Source: Candidatus Thermochlorobacter aerophilus
Lineage (GTDB): Bacteria; Bacteroidota; Chlorobiia; Chlorobiales; Thermochlorobacteraceae
NCBI GenBank assembly: GCA_002794105.1
Contig: PHFL01000071.1
Location: 74,275 to 138,274, forward strand
Length of the DNA stretch: 64,000 nt
Direction of reading: 5' to 3'
Each line of letters begins with the position of its first letter. Position 1 is the first letter of the stretch. This document shows, one piece after another, positions 1 to 8,945 of the stretch. Position numbers and translations under genes: made by a program. Below the pieces are notes generated by a model, which had not been told where the DNA came from, searched no databases, and saw nothing but the letters and a program-made list of their open reading frames with translations.

Positions 1-619
1 CAGAGCAAAGTTTGCCGAAGCGGCTAAGCAAATGTACATCGTCGTGCCCGAAGGCGCCTTTTGCTAAGCTATCGGCAAATAGCACGGCTAAGATATCGTC
101 GTGGTAAAAGACTGGCACGCCCATAAATGCTTTGATGCCGTTGGGCGCATTGTAGTAAGTAATGAGCGTTGGTTCATCACTAGCACTGATTTCAGTGTAG
201 AGTTGTGCCTTTTTTGCAATGACAATCTGTGTAACCGCATCGCTCTGAAACGGTAGCGACTTTTCTGAGGTAAAATCTTGCGCATCGGTCTGTACCGCCG
301 AGACAATCAACCTTTTTTTGGCACGATTGACCCAACAGAAAGCTACAGTGCGCGCTTGAATCGTTTCTTTGACGATTGCTAAAATCTCACTCAGTGCCGC
401 ACCTATCTCTTCATTGAGTGAGCCAGTGCTTCCAGCTACACTCGTCGGCAACGGGTCTGGAAAACTTTCAAGCTCGACCTTGACTGTCTTTGCCGCCTCA
501 GGCTTATACTTGCGAACATTGATGACCCCTTCGCTTTCGTTGAGGGCGGATTGGAAAATTTCTCGTGAGCTCAATGTTCCAACACCGATTTGAAAAACTT
601 TAAGTGTAGAAAAATAAAC
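1..619 (-). CDS. GAF-domain protein, partial (runs off left edge)
   Basis: An open minus-strand frame runs from just after a stop at 620-622 to the window edge, about 206 codons. Its C-terminal part reads as a GAF domain, with the motifs GVPVFYHDDILAVLFAD and HDDVHLLSRFG typical of the end of such domains. GAF domains bind small ligands or mediate dimerisation in sensor kinases, cyclases and PP2C phosphatases; the effector domain would lie outside the window. No ATG exists in the open part. A TTG at 572-574 is the best visible start, but it lacks a clear ribosome site, so the true N-terminus may be upstream behind a frameshift. The protein could belong to the same signalling style as the GAF/PP2C proteins at 38.8-43.8 kb. 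The coding frame is clear from the protein-like translation; the function is only domain level. Confidence 0.7.
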
Positions 620-691
620 CTACAAAAATAGACCAAAATGCGCTTTCAGCAAGCTCTGATAAAGCCGATTTGGACGGCGGTTTTTTCTTTA

Positions 692-769
692 AAACCCAGT
701 ATAGATGTGCTAAATTTGAAGCGGTTAGCAACACTTGTCAGTGTCTTAGTTAGTCTTAACACTGGGTTT
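692..769 (+). promoter_or_regulatory. Upstream region of the 814 gene with a 9-bp inverted repeat
   Basis: AAACCCAGT at 692-700 is matched by its reverse complement ACTGGGTTT at 761-769. A weak sigma-70-like pair, TTGTCA (735-740) and TAACAC (757-762) with a 16-base spacer, lies between and over the second arm. The arms could be an operator or a long-range hairpin in a leader RNA. Nothing else in the 194-base gap between the divergent genes is recognisable. Confidence 0.25.
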
Positions 770-813
770 GTAGTACATTTTCACTAACTAAATCGCACAA
801 AGGAGAAATAACT

Positions 814-1653
814 ATGGCTGTAAACGCAACAGGAGCAGACGCTATTCGCGTATTGCCGACAGCGTTTGTCTACCACTTTACCTTGCCGCATACCATTGAG
901 TTCCTGCCCGAGGTCAGTGAGTCTCTTGGCATGAAGGTCGAGATTAAAGACACTGGCAGAAACGCCTTCGAGATGTTTGGCGACTACATTAGCGGAAAGC
1001 TAAAGTATGAACACATTGACGACCCTGCCCAACGTCGCATGAATGACTGGCTGACGGCATGGATTGTGTTGAGCACCAGCTGGCCTTACATCCCAATTTT
1101 AGGTATCTACAGGGGCTTTAAGATTGGGGCAGACTTGGTCAAGAGCGGTGATGAATCGCAACGGTGGGTTGCTGGCATCCTTTCACTGATTCTGACCGCA
1201 CCTTTGAACGTGCTTATGGGTATGTATGAGGCAGCAAACTTTACTTCCGCTCGCATTCGTGAAAAAGGCATCGATAAAGCTTTCCTGTCTGCAATGGACC
1301 AAATACCCGAAGTGCTCGGTGCAGGTTTTGATAAATCCGAAAAAGAATATAAGCCTGATGCTTTCATTGACGGCGCTACCAAAGCCATTACCAACATCAT
1401 CATGGCGCCATTTTTGCCACTGATGGGCACCTACCGTGTAACAGCACTTATTAGCGACCTGACGCACAAGGATCGTCTGACACAGTTTATTGCCATGGTA
1501 ATCGGTGCGCCGATTTTGGCAACTATCACATTGCCATACTTTGCTATTGTGCAATCTGGGGATGTTGCTCGAACTATTGTCGATAAGTCAGGCATAGCTG
1601 GCTGGATTGCCAAGAGTTTGAGCAGCGCTTCAGAAGCTGTAAAGTCAAAATAA
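814..1653 (+). CDS. Unrecognised integral membrane protein with internal duplication
   Basis: 279 residues, not recognised. The start is well supported: AAAGGAG sits about eight bases before the ATG. There are four hydrophobic stretches, roughly residues 78-99, 117-138, 190-213 and 222-247, with no signal peptide. The two halves resemble each other: residues 90-100 (WPYIPILGIYR) and 199-208 (PFLPLMGTYR) each precede a polar 15-20 residue linker and a second hydrophobic segment containing AP, so the protein looks like a duplicated two-helix unit. It is monocistronic, with a strong ribosome site and a strong terminator just downstream, which suggests substantial expression. A role in the photosynthetic apparatus or another abundant membrane structure is possible but not supported by any motif. 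Confidence 0.85.
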   Translation: MAVNATGADAIRVLPTAFVYHFTLPHTIEFLPEVSESLGMKVEIKDTGRNAFEMFGDYISGKLKYEHIDDPAQRRMNDWLTAWIVLSTSWPYIPILGIYRGFKIGADLVKSGDESQRWVAGILSLILTAPLNVLMGMYEAANFTSARIREKGIDKAFLSAMDQIPEVLGAGFDKSEKEYKPDAFIDGATKAITNIIMAPFLPLMGTYRVTALISDLTHKDRLTQFIAMVIGAPILATITLPYFAIVQSGDVARTIVDKSGIAGWIAKSLSSASEAVKSK

Positions 1654-1721
1654 AATTATTGGCTCCACACTGGAGCCCACATCGAGCAAGCAGATGCCCA
1701 CTTTGCGCTATGCTTGCCCAA

Positions 1722-1747
1722 AAGCCCTGTAACACAGGGCTTTTTTA
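1722..1747 (+). terminator. Intrinsic terminator, probably bidirectional
   Basis: AGCCCTGT and ACAGGGCT form an eight-base stem with a four-base loop, followed by a run of six T. The opposite strand also ends in a T run, so it can serve both the 814 gene and the convergent ion-channel gene that ends at 1803. Confidence 0.85.
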
Positions 1748-1802
1748 TTGACTCCGCACACACTTGCGATAAGCATGGGCACCTGCCAGGTCACTCAAAG
1801 TT

Positions 1803-2761
1803 TTAGGGACTATCTGCACGCTCTAACTTGGCATGATGTTCTGATTGGTGCGTTTTGGTTGCGTCGTGGCGCAATTTGGCGCGCAGTTCAGCCAGCTGTG
1901 CCAGCATCAGCTCGGTGTGTCGCAGATGATTTGTCAGCTGTTCTTCCATGGCACGCAAGTCCTCATCGGTGCCTTGCGTGTGGGTCTCGACACGCTTTTT
2001 TAGTTCCACAGCGGCGCGTGCTTCTCGTAGCTCGGCAAGCTCACTGGTGATAATGCCAATGAACAGGTTGAGAAATATCATGGCGCCAAAGAAAATGAAG
2101 GTTACAAAGTAAAGGGCGACGCCAACGGGATGGTGATGCTTCATCAAATCTTTCATCAATGCCGCCCAATCATCGAAGGTGACGACGCGAAAGAGTGTGA
2201 GCAAGGCACTGGGTAGCGATTCAAATTCTTCGCAATCGGTGCGAAAGAAATCCGTGCCCAGCACGGCATAAATGTAAAAGTAAAGCACCAGCAACAAAAA
2301 CACATAAAACAAACTTGGCAAGCTATTGAAGAGCGCATTGATGATGATTTGTAGCTCTTGCAGTTGTTCAGCAAGTTTGAGCACACGCAGAACACGCGCC
2401 AAGCGGAGCACAGCAAAAAAGTGCGTATGCATGGCTTCTTGTGGGACAACATACGGCAGTGCGCATGCTATCACGATGACCGTGTCGAAGATGTTCCAAC
2501 CGTCTCTAAAAAATTTGAGCGGCGTTCTGCCATGACTACCAATTCCCAATATCAGCTCTACGACAAAGGCAACCAGAACAATTTATCAATAGTGTGCAGC
2601 CATGCGCCGTATTGTGCTTCAATCGTTGGTGAGGTTTCTAAGCCTACAATCAAGCCGGCGACGACAATTACGCCGAGCATGAAGCGCTCAAAAATCGGTG
2701 AGTGATAGATGCGGTAGCAAAAATTATGCTCTTCTATACCGTTCGTTGATAGCTTCTCCAT
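1803..2761 (-). CDS. Single-domain voltage-gated cation channel, frameshifted
   Basis: One six-helix voltage-gated channel protein (NaChBac/BacNav family) is split over two frames. The ATG at 2761 gives S1 (FMLGVIVVAGLIVGLE) and the start of S2 up to about 2580. The rest continues in the -1 frame as VLVAFVVELIL, then S3 (WNIFDTVIVIAC), an S4 sensor with spaced arginines (RLARVLRVLKL), S5, a pore loop and S6, and a C-terminal coiled coil. The frames can only be joined between 2558 and about 2585, consistent with one missing base. The selectivity-filter segment reads TFDDW where NaChBac-type channels have TLESW; an Asp pair at this place is associated with calcium selectivity in engineered channels, so Ca2+ conduction is an inference. 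It may be a sequencing error or a recent pseudogene. Confidence 0.85.
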
Positions 2762-2853
2762 AGTCTTTGCGTGTGATAGATTTCGGCAAATCTAAGCCAA
2801 TGTGCTGGCGGCAAATGTGCACAACTGCACAGTTTATGGGAACTGCATTTACC

Positions 2854-4299
2854 TTAGCCTAAAATGGTGCGGAAGAGTAAAAACAGACCGCCTGAAAGTA
2901 ACATGGAAACGGGTAATGTCAAAAGCCAAGCCAGTGCAATTTTTTTGACCACATCGGCTTGAATACCGGATTTTTGTGCAACCATGGTGCCAGCTACACC
3001 CGATGAGAGCACGTGCGTAGTGCTTACTGGCAGTCCCAGAAATGATGAGAGTCCAATGGTGCTCATAGCAACCATTTCAGCGGCGGCGCCTTGTGAGTAG
3101 GTGAGATGCGATTTGCCGATTTTTTCGCCTACAGTGACCACGATGCGTTTCCAGCCAATCATGGTGCCAATGCCCAGCGAAAGTGCAATCGCCACAATTA
3201 CCCAAGTTGGCGCATATTCGGTGATGTTTCGTAGCACTTTGAGCTTTGCCTTGATACTTGCCATCACGTCTTCAGGCAAGCTCAGTTGCTTGTTCTTCTC
3301 GAGCTGACTAAACGCATTCGTTACAAGCAGGATATTTTTGCGAATCTCAAAACGCTCTTGCTTCGGGATTTGCTCTACGGAAGATTTGCCCGCCAATTTA
3401 ACTTGGATGGCATGCAAATTTTCTTTCAGTGTGGCATAGAGTGACTGAGCCTCATTGTTCGTCATGGCAGCAGGCACTACAAGCTGCGCAGTGGTCGCTC
3501 GCTGCACCCATGCTTCCAGTTCTTGCGATACGGCGTAGGCTTCAGCCAGCTGCGCTTTGCTGTAATCCATGTTGAGCGCATAGCTTGCAGGCAATATACC
3601 GATGAGAATGAGCATCACCAGCCCGACGCCCTTCTGTCCATCATTGGAGCCATGTGCAAAACTTACGCCCGTACATGTAAAGATGAGAATGGCGCGAATC
3701 CACCATGGTGGCGGCGTATCGCCCTCCGGTTCGCGATGCAGATTAGGATTCGGAGCTAACTTCTTGAGCACTAAGAGCAAGACTGCCGCCAGCGTAAAGC
3801 CGGTCAGCGGCGAAATCAGTAGCGATAAGCCAATCTCTCCTGCTTTTGACCAATTGACTCCACTGCCAAATACATGACCGGGCAACATAGAGTTCGCCAA
3901 CCCTACGCCCAGAATTGCCCCAATCAAGGTGTGCGAACTTGAAGCGGGAATGCCAAAATACCACGTGCCCACATTCCAAATAACCGCTGCAATTAGCAAC
4001 GCTAAGACCATCGCCATGCCTACCCCTGCCCCACTGGAGACAAGTAGCTCGACTGGCAAGAGATTGACAATTCCAATCGCCACCGCAATTCCACCCAAGA
4101 AAACACTGCAGAAATTGCAAATGCCCGACCACACCACCGACGGCACCGGCTTGAGCGATTTGGTGTAAATCACCGTTGCCACCGCATTGGCAGTGTCGTG
4201 AAACCCATTGACGAACTCAAAGCCACACGCAATTGCGAGCGAAAGAAAAAGTAGCACAATTAGCCCCACTGGAAGTGAGCCATCGAAGATTTCAGCCAT
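2854..4299 (-). CDS. pit: PiT-family inorganic phosphate transporter
   Basis: 481 residues. This family imports phosphate (as a metal-phosphate complex in bacteria, or with Na+ or H+) through two inverted PiT repeats in the inner membrane. The first signature, GFHDTANAVAT, is at residues 32-42, and its partner GSNDGQKGVG lies near residue 218. The half-repeats GIPASSSHTLIGA (about 118) and GLPVSTTHVLSSG (about 422) are also present. A hydrophilic, partly coiled insert of about 100 residues (roughly 250-350) separates the halves. No phosphate-regulon regulator such as PhoU is adjacent. The minus-strand neighbours are not functionally linked. Confidence 0.95.
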   Translation of the reverse strand: MAEIFDGSLPVGLIVLLFLSLAIACGFEFVNGFHDTANAVATVIYTKSLKPVPSVVWSGICNFCSVFLGGIAVAIGIVNLLPVELLVSSGAGVGMAMVLALLIAAVIWNVGTWYFGIPASSSHTLIGAILGVGLANSMLPGHVFGSGVNWSKAGEIGLSLLISPLTGFTLAAVLLLVLKKLAPNPNLHREPEGDTPPPWWIRAILIFTCTGVSFAHGSNDGQKGVGLVMLILIGILPASYALNMDYSKAQLAEAYAVSQELEAWVQRATTAQLVVPAAMTNNEAQSLYATLKENLHAIQVKLAGKSSVEQIPKQERFEIRKNILLVTNAFSQLEKNKQLSLPEDVMASIKAKLKVLRNITEYAPTWVIVAIALSLGIGTMIGWKRIVVTVGEKIGKSHLTYSQGAAAEMVAMSTIGLSSFLGLPVSTTHVLSSGVAGTMVAQKSGIQADVVKKIALAWLLTLPVSMLLSGGLFLLFRTILG

Positions 4300-4420
4300 A
4301 GAAGTTGCAAGTTTTGGATGTCAATTCGTTTGAGAAGTCTTGGGATAAGAGTCATACCAAAAAAACCTGACTACGATTGTTCTCGTGCTCATTTCGAGCA
4401 TTTCCTTTTGCGCCATCCTG

Positions 4421-4693
4421 AGCGCCTCTCTGATGTCATTCCGAACGCAGCGAGGAATCTACCGCATGGATGCCTCACTTCGCTTATGTGCCGTTCAGCA
4501 TGACGCTGATGTCATCCCGAACGCAACGAGGAATCCAGTGCATGGATGCTTCACTTCGCTCAGCATGACAAAAACAGGGAACTTGCACGCCGTTCAGCAC
4601 GATAAGACCAACCGCATCATTCCAAGCGCCTCTCTGATGTTATTCCGAACGTCAGCGAGGAATCCACCGCATGGATGCTTTGCTCGGCATGAC
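4421..4693. repeat. Cluster of three palindromic interspersed repeats
   Basis: Three imperfect copies of a roughly 60-base element begin near 4435, 4511 and 4640. Each begins like GTCATTCCGAACGCAGCGAG, continues through a GGAATC...CATGGATGC core and ends in CAGCATGAC or a variant. The ends are inversely related (GTCAT...ATGAC), so each copy can fold into a long hairpin. A longer segment starting AGCGCCTCTCTGATGT occurs at 4421 and again at 4629, so part of the cluster arose by tandem duplication. It fills the roughly 500-base gap between the phosphate transporter and the VWA gene; no gene is visible there. Related copies lie at 46.76-46.89 kb and possibly at 57.21 kb. Confidence 0.75.
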
Positions 4694-4813
4694 AAACCGC
4701 GTGATACTCTATTTTTTGGTATGAGTCTTGTAAGTTTTGCGTTTTTTCGGAATTTCTGCAAGGCACTACACAAATTTAACAGAAAGGTAACCTTCACGCT
4801 TTTGCCAGACTTT

Positions 4814-6958
4814 TTACGGCATTGCATGGAGTTTGCGGATGAGCCATTCAGTGGCAAGCAGCACGATAATCAGAGCGAGTGTTGGCGCCAGATTAGCTAA
4901 TTCCATGCTGTGTTGCACTTGGGTTTCAATCGGTTGGAATGCGGCATCGCGTTTGAGGTCGGTTAGCAGGGATTCAAAGTTGTCTATCAGGTAGAATTTT
5001 CCGCCGCTCTGCACTGCAATACTGCGCAGGCTTGCCGCATCAGCATTCAAGGCTTTGAATTCCAATCCGGTTTGAGCCACTGAAAAGCTGCCGCTGGCAA
5101 CGCCTAAGCTGTTTTCGCCTTCGCGTGCTTCAGCCGAGAACGTGTAGTCGCCTGCGGGTAATCGGTCGAAAGCAGTGCCATAGACGCCTGCCTCACTGCT
5201 GGGTTCAAAGACGGTGGAGTAAGTTTCTTGGGTTTTTGTGTTCTGCACCTTAAGTGAAATGGTGGCTGACGAGATAGGTTGCAAGGCTTCGTCCTGCAAA
5301 GTTGCCGAAAAAAGGATGCGTTCAGATTCGTCGAAAATTTTTGCGGCAGGTTCAACTCGGAAGCGGCGCAAATCTTCTTTGGTGGTCAGCCACTCAATTG
5401 TGCCCAGCAAGGTTTGGCGATAGAGCTCACGCACATCGTTATCGGGCGACAGCCATAACTTCCAAAGCTGAACGGCAGTAATTGTTGCCGTTTTGCGGTC
5501 TGCAGATTTGCTAACGGCAAAGAGCACTTTATCAGTAACTCGTGTCTGGATGCCCAGCGTCCATAGCGTGGTGCTGTTCGGCTTTGGTTGAAAGTTGAAG
5601 TCAAGGTAGCTGACGGGCGGTGCCAAACGAATGGCATTTTCCCACGAAGCTGCCAGCGGTCGGAAAATGGAAAATTGTGCGGCTTGCGGCGTCGGCTTTA
5701 TGGAAGCCAGATTATCCAACACATCGCCTGCGGTTCTGCCAATTTTGACTGCCAAAAACGGCTCGAGCATTTTGAGCCGTGCTGGTGCGCTCTGAAATGT
5801 CATGAGCGAGAGCACAGGCAATTTTGTGTCTTCCAGAAAGCTCTTTACGCGTGCCACGATAGCTTCGCTGATGATGGTGTTTGGAAATCCGATGAGCACT
5901 ACGGCGTCGGCGTCCTTGTGTTGTTCCAAGTTAAGTGCGCCTTCAATAAAGTCGCTGCTGCTGCGCTGTGAAAAGAAAATGGCTTCTACGCTTGTGCTTG
6001 TTGCCAGTGCATTTCGCACTGCTGAAATCTCAGGGTCGGGCAGACCAGCAATCACCAAAATTTTTTTCTTTTGCTTTTGCACTTTGATAAAAAAGCTTTG
6101 CGAATTGTTGCGCGCCGAAAATTCTCCTTCCAGCGGCGAAAGCGAGAGTTGAAACCGAGTCTCTCCCACCTGCTTTGGCACAAGCTCAAATGCCAGCATT
6201 TGTTCTGGTGCGGTCAGCGTGAGCGTTTTGCGTTCTAAAATTTCCTTTTCACTGCGCAGGGTGGCAGTCAGCGTGGCGCCACGAAAGCCTTCTTGCGTGA
6301 TGAGCGCTGAAATTGGGGTTTTGGTTCCGACGACGGTCATTTCGGGGGCAATGACGCGCCGCAGGACAATATCGCGCTTAATGCTGGTATCGCCTACAAG
6401 GGCAGTGTAAATCGGCAACGGTGCTCGTTCTGCCGCATAACTTGGGGTCTCGCCCGCATTGAACTGTCCATCAGAAATGATGATCGCGGCACTAAGTTTC
6501 TCTATGGATTTTAGGCGTGAAATTTCTTCGACAGCTTTGGAAAGATTGGTCTGTTTTTCAGCAAACGACAGTGAATCAGGGGAGATGAATTTGAAGCCAG
6601 CACCAAAACCATAGAACTTGATATTGCCTAAAGCTTTGAGCTTGCTCTCATATTGGCGAAGCGTCATTTGAACGAGGCTATCACGTCGGATATTACCATC
6701 TTGAATGGTCATGCTTTCCGAATTATCGACCACGATGGCTAAAGTTGGCGGCTGAATGCGAACTTCTGTGCGAGTCAAGGCAGGTTCAGTGAGCAAGGAT
6801 AGCACCAACAAGATGCTTACTGCACGCAATGCAGTCAGCACCATCTTTAGCGTTGGTGAAATGTTAGCCGTGCGGTAGGTAAAAACTGCTAAGGCGATTG
6901 AGAGGAAAAGAAAGAGCAGGAAAAGCCAAAAGTTTGTTACGCTCAACGAAAGCCCCAT
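4814..6958 (-). CDS. Membrane-anchored von Willebrand factor A domain protein
   Basis: 714 residues. Two N-terminal transmembrane helices (about 8-27 and 38-57) are followed by a VWA domain with a complete metal-ion-dependent adhesion motif D78-N-S80-E-S82 and the later SDGQFNAG segment. The middle holds a second Rossmann-like part (KKILVIAGLPDPEISAV) resembling the glutamine-amidotransferase-like domain of this large family. A beta-rich region with possible Ig-like fold follows, and a C-terminal helix (LALIIVLLATEWLIRKL) closes the protein. Such proteins are common in Bacteroidota-type genomes and often of unknown role; BatA-like assembly functions are possible. It lies 75 bases after dctM on the same strand and may be read from the same transcript. 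No AAA ATPase partner is in view. Confidence 0.85.
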   Translation of the reverse strand: MGLSLSVTNFWLFLLFLFLSIALAVFTYRTANISPTLKMVLTALRAVSILLVLSLLTEPALTRTEVRIQPPTLAIVVDNSESMTIQDGNIRRDSLVQMTLRQYESKLKALGNIKFYGFGAGFKFISPDSLSFAEKQTNLSKAVEEISRLKSIEKLSAAIIISDGQFNAGETPSYAAERAPLPIYTALVGDTSIKRDIVLRRVIAPEMTVVGTKTPISALITQEGFRGATLTATLRSEKEILERKTLTLTAPEQMLAFELVPKQVGETRFQLSLSPLEGEFSARNNSQSFFIKVQKQKKKILVIAGLPDPEISAVRNALATSTSVEAIFFSQRSSSDFIEGALNLEQHKDADAVVLIGFPNTIISEAIVARVKSFLEDTKLPVLSLMTFQSAPARLKMLEPFLAVKIGRTAGDVLDNLASIKPTPQAAQFSIFRPLAASWENAIRLAPPVSYLDFNFQPKPNSTTLWTLGIQTRVTDKVLFAVSKSADRKTATITAVQLWKLWLSPDNDVRELYRQTLLGTIEWLTTKEDLRRFRVEPAAKIFDESERILFSATLQDEALQPISSATISLKVQNTKTQETYSTVFEPSSEAGVYGTAFDRLPAGDYTFSAEAREGENSLGVASGSFSVAQTGLEFKALNADAASLRSIAVQSGGKFYLIDNFESLLTDLKRDAAFQPIETQVQHSMELANLAPTLALIIVLLATEWLIRKLHAMP

Positions 6959-7032
6959 CGATATTTTGGGTTGTGTTTGCTTGCAGCATTGTAGTGGCTG
7001 TTGTGCTACGGCAAGTTAATGTCTGCCATGCT

Positions 7033-8364
7033 TTAAGGCAAAGCGGCGCGTGTGGTTTTTGGCACAAACGAGCCCAGCTCAGGCACGGCAAAAATGGTTG
7101 CTACCACCAAGACCTGAATTACAATAAATGGAATAACACCTTTGTAGATGTCTGTGGTCTGTATTTCTGGCGGCGTAACACCCTTGAGATAGAACAGGGT
7201 AAAGCCAAATGGCGGCGTCAGAAACGAGGTTTGCAGCATCACCGTCATAAGAATTGCCACCCATATCAAGTTCATCTCATACTTTACTAGCAAGGGCGTG
7301 ATGACTGGAACGAAAATGAAAATGATTTCAATGAAATCAATAAAGCAACCAGCGATAAAAATTCCAGCCAAGACAAAAGCCAGAAAGAGCGTTGGACTGA
7401 GGTTAGCATGTTCAATCAGATTCACCATGACGGCATCGCCACCAATTCCTCTGAAGACTAAGCCGAAGGCAGTTGCCCCAACCAAGATGATGAACACCAT
7501 AGAAGTTAAAAATGTCGTCTGCTTGCAGGTATCCAGCACCACGTCCCAAGTGAGTTTTCCTTCGAGTGCGGTGAGCAGCATAGCGGCGGCGGCACCGACA
7601 GCGGCAGCTTCAGTTGGCGTTGCAATGCCCGCATAGATGGACCCCAAGACCGCCAGCACCAAAAAAAATGGTAAGACAACTGCACGAAATAGCCGTTGCA
7701 ACAAGCCTTTGCGCCAAAAGGCATCGAGCTCTTCAGGCGCAATTGGTGGCGCCTCTTTTGGATTGAGTAGCACTACAATGAGCACATAGAGCATATAGCC
7801 CAGCACCAGAATAGCACTTGGAATCAAGGCGGCGGCAAAGAGGTCTCCGACCGAGACATTCATCACGCTACCTAGTAGCACCATAACCACACTTGGCGGA
7901 ATGAGCTGTCCCAGCGTCCCTGCCGCAGCAATTGTGCCCGTTGCTAAACTCTTGCTAAATCCTCGCCGTAGCATGGTTGGCAGGCTTAGCAAGCCCATCG
8001 TAGTTACGGTGGCACCGACTACGCCCGTTGTAGCGCCTAACATTGCGCCAACAATAATCACCGAGAGCGCCAGTCCGCCGCTCAATCGCCCCAGTAGCAG
8101 TGCCATCGTATTGAGCAAGCGTTCTGCAATGCCTGACTTTTCGAGCATCACGCCCATGAAGACAAACAGCGGCACAGCAATGAGCACATAGTTATTCATG
8201 ATACCATAAATGCGCAGGGGTAAAAGATTGAAGAAATCAAAGCCAAATGCCACTAAGCCAAACACAATAGATAAGCCGCCCAGTGTAAAAGCCACAGGAA
8301 ACCCCATCAGCAACAGAGCAAACAGGAGCAGGAAAAATAGAAGGGTGAGTGCTTCGCTTGACAT
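7033..8364 (-). CDS. dctM: TRAP transporter large permease (DctM)
   Basis: 443 residues and about 12 hydrophobic helices, the normal size for the ion-coupled translocation subunit of tripartite ATP-independent periplasmic transporters. Family-typical stretches include ALLLMGFPVAFTLGG near the N-terminus, LSVIIVGAMLGATTGVVGATV and GGDAVMVNLIEHANLSPTLF. The ATG overlaps the stop of dctQ (TAATG), so translation is coupled. The cargo is set by the DctP protein encoded two genes upstream. Confidence 0.95.
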   Translation of the reverse strand: MSSEALTLLFFLLLFALLLMGFPVAFTLGGLSIVFGLVAFGFDFFNLLPLRIYGIMNNYVLIAVPLFVFMGVMLEKSGIAERLLNTMALLLGRLSGGLALSVIIVGAMLGATTGVVGATVTTMGLLSLPTMLRRGFSKSLATGTIAAAGTLGQLIPPSVVMVLLGSVMNVSVGDLFAAALIPSAILVLGYMLYVLIVVLLNPKEAPPIAPEELDAFWRKGLLQRLFRAVVLPFFLVLAVLGSIYAGIATPTEAAAVGAAAAMLLTALEGKLTWDVVLDTCKQTTFLTSMVFIILVGATAFGLVFRGIGGDAVMVNLIEHANLSPTLFLAFVLAGIFIAGCFIDFIEIIFIFVPVITPLLVKYEMNLIWVAILMTVMLQTSFLTPPFGFTLFYLKGVTPPEIQTTDIYKGVIPFIVIQVLVVATIFAVPELGSFVPKTTRAALP

Positions 8365-8873
8365 TATTTTTCGTGTTCTTTTTTTGCCAACAACATGAGC
8401 TTTTCTATAAGCAACGCAATGCCTTGTAAGAGCAAAAGTCCAGCACCAATGACTATCATGGATTTAATGACCCAGCGGTAGGGCAGACCGCCTGCATCAG
8501 GTGAGCCTTCGCCGGAGACAAAGGCATTCAGTGTGTAAGGAATGGCGGTTGCCAGTATCACGATGCAAAACGGTAGGAGAAAGACCACTGTGCCAATGAC
8601 ATCAGCCAGAGCTCTGCCGCGCTTTGAGAATCGCACATACAAAATATCGACTCGCACATGCCGGTCGTGAAGGAGCGTCCATCCTGCCGCCAGCAAGAAC
8701 ACCATTGAGAAGAGATGCCACTCCATCTCATAGAAAAATGCACTGGTTTTTTTGAGTGCGTATCGGACCACGACATCAAAACAAACCAGTGCAATCATCA
8801 GCAAGTTTAGCAGTGCGGCAAACTTTCCTACCACTTCATTGAGTCGGCTCACTAAGCGAATGTATGTTTGCAT
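8364..8873 (-). CDS. dctQ: TRAP transporter small permease (DctQ)
   Basis: Four-helix small membrane subunit that pairs with DctM. I place the start at ATG 8873 (MQTYIRLVSRLNEVVGKF, 169 residues), because the resulting N-terminus leads straight into the first amphipathic helix as in the family. A longer reading from GTG 8933 would add 20 polar, cysteine-containing residues and cannot be excluded. The characteristic segments DVVVRYALKKTSAFFYEMEWHL and HVRVDILY are present. The stop codon overlaps the dctM ATG. Confidence 0.9.
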   Translation of the reverse strand: MQTYIRLVSRLNEVVGKFAALLNLLMIALVCFDVVVRYALKKTSAFFYEMEWHLFSMVFLLAAGWTLLHDRHVRVDILYVRFSKRGRALADVIGTVVFLLPFCIVILATAIPYTLNAFVSGEGSPDAGGLPYRWVIKSMIVIGAGLLLLQGIALLIEKLMLLAKKEHEK

Positions 8874-8945
8874 ACCTACCAAAAACAGATTGTCATCTTG
8901 GCTCGAGCACCTTGCGCAAAGCGGTTGTGCCACAAGCGTGCTTGT

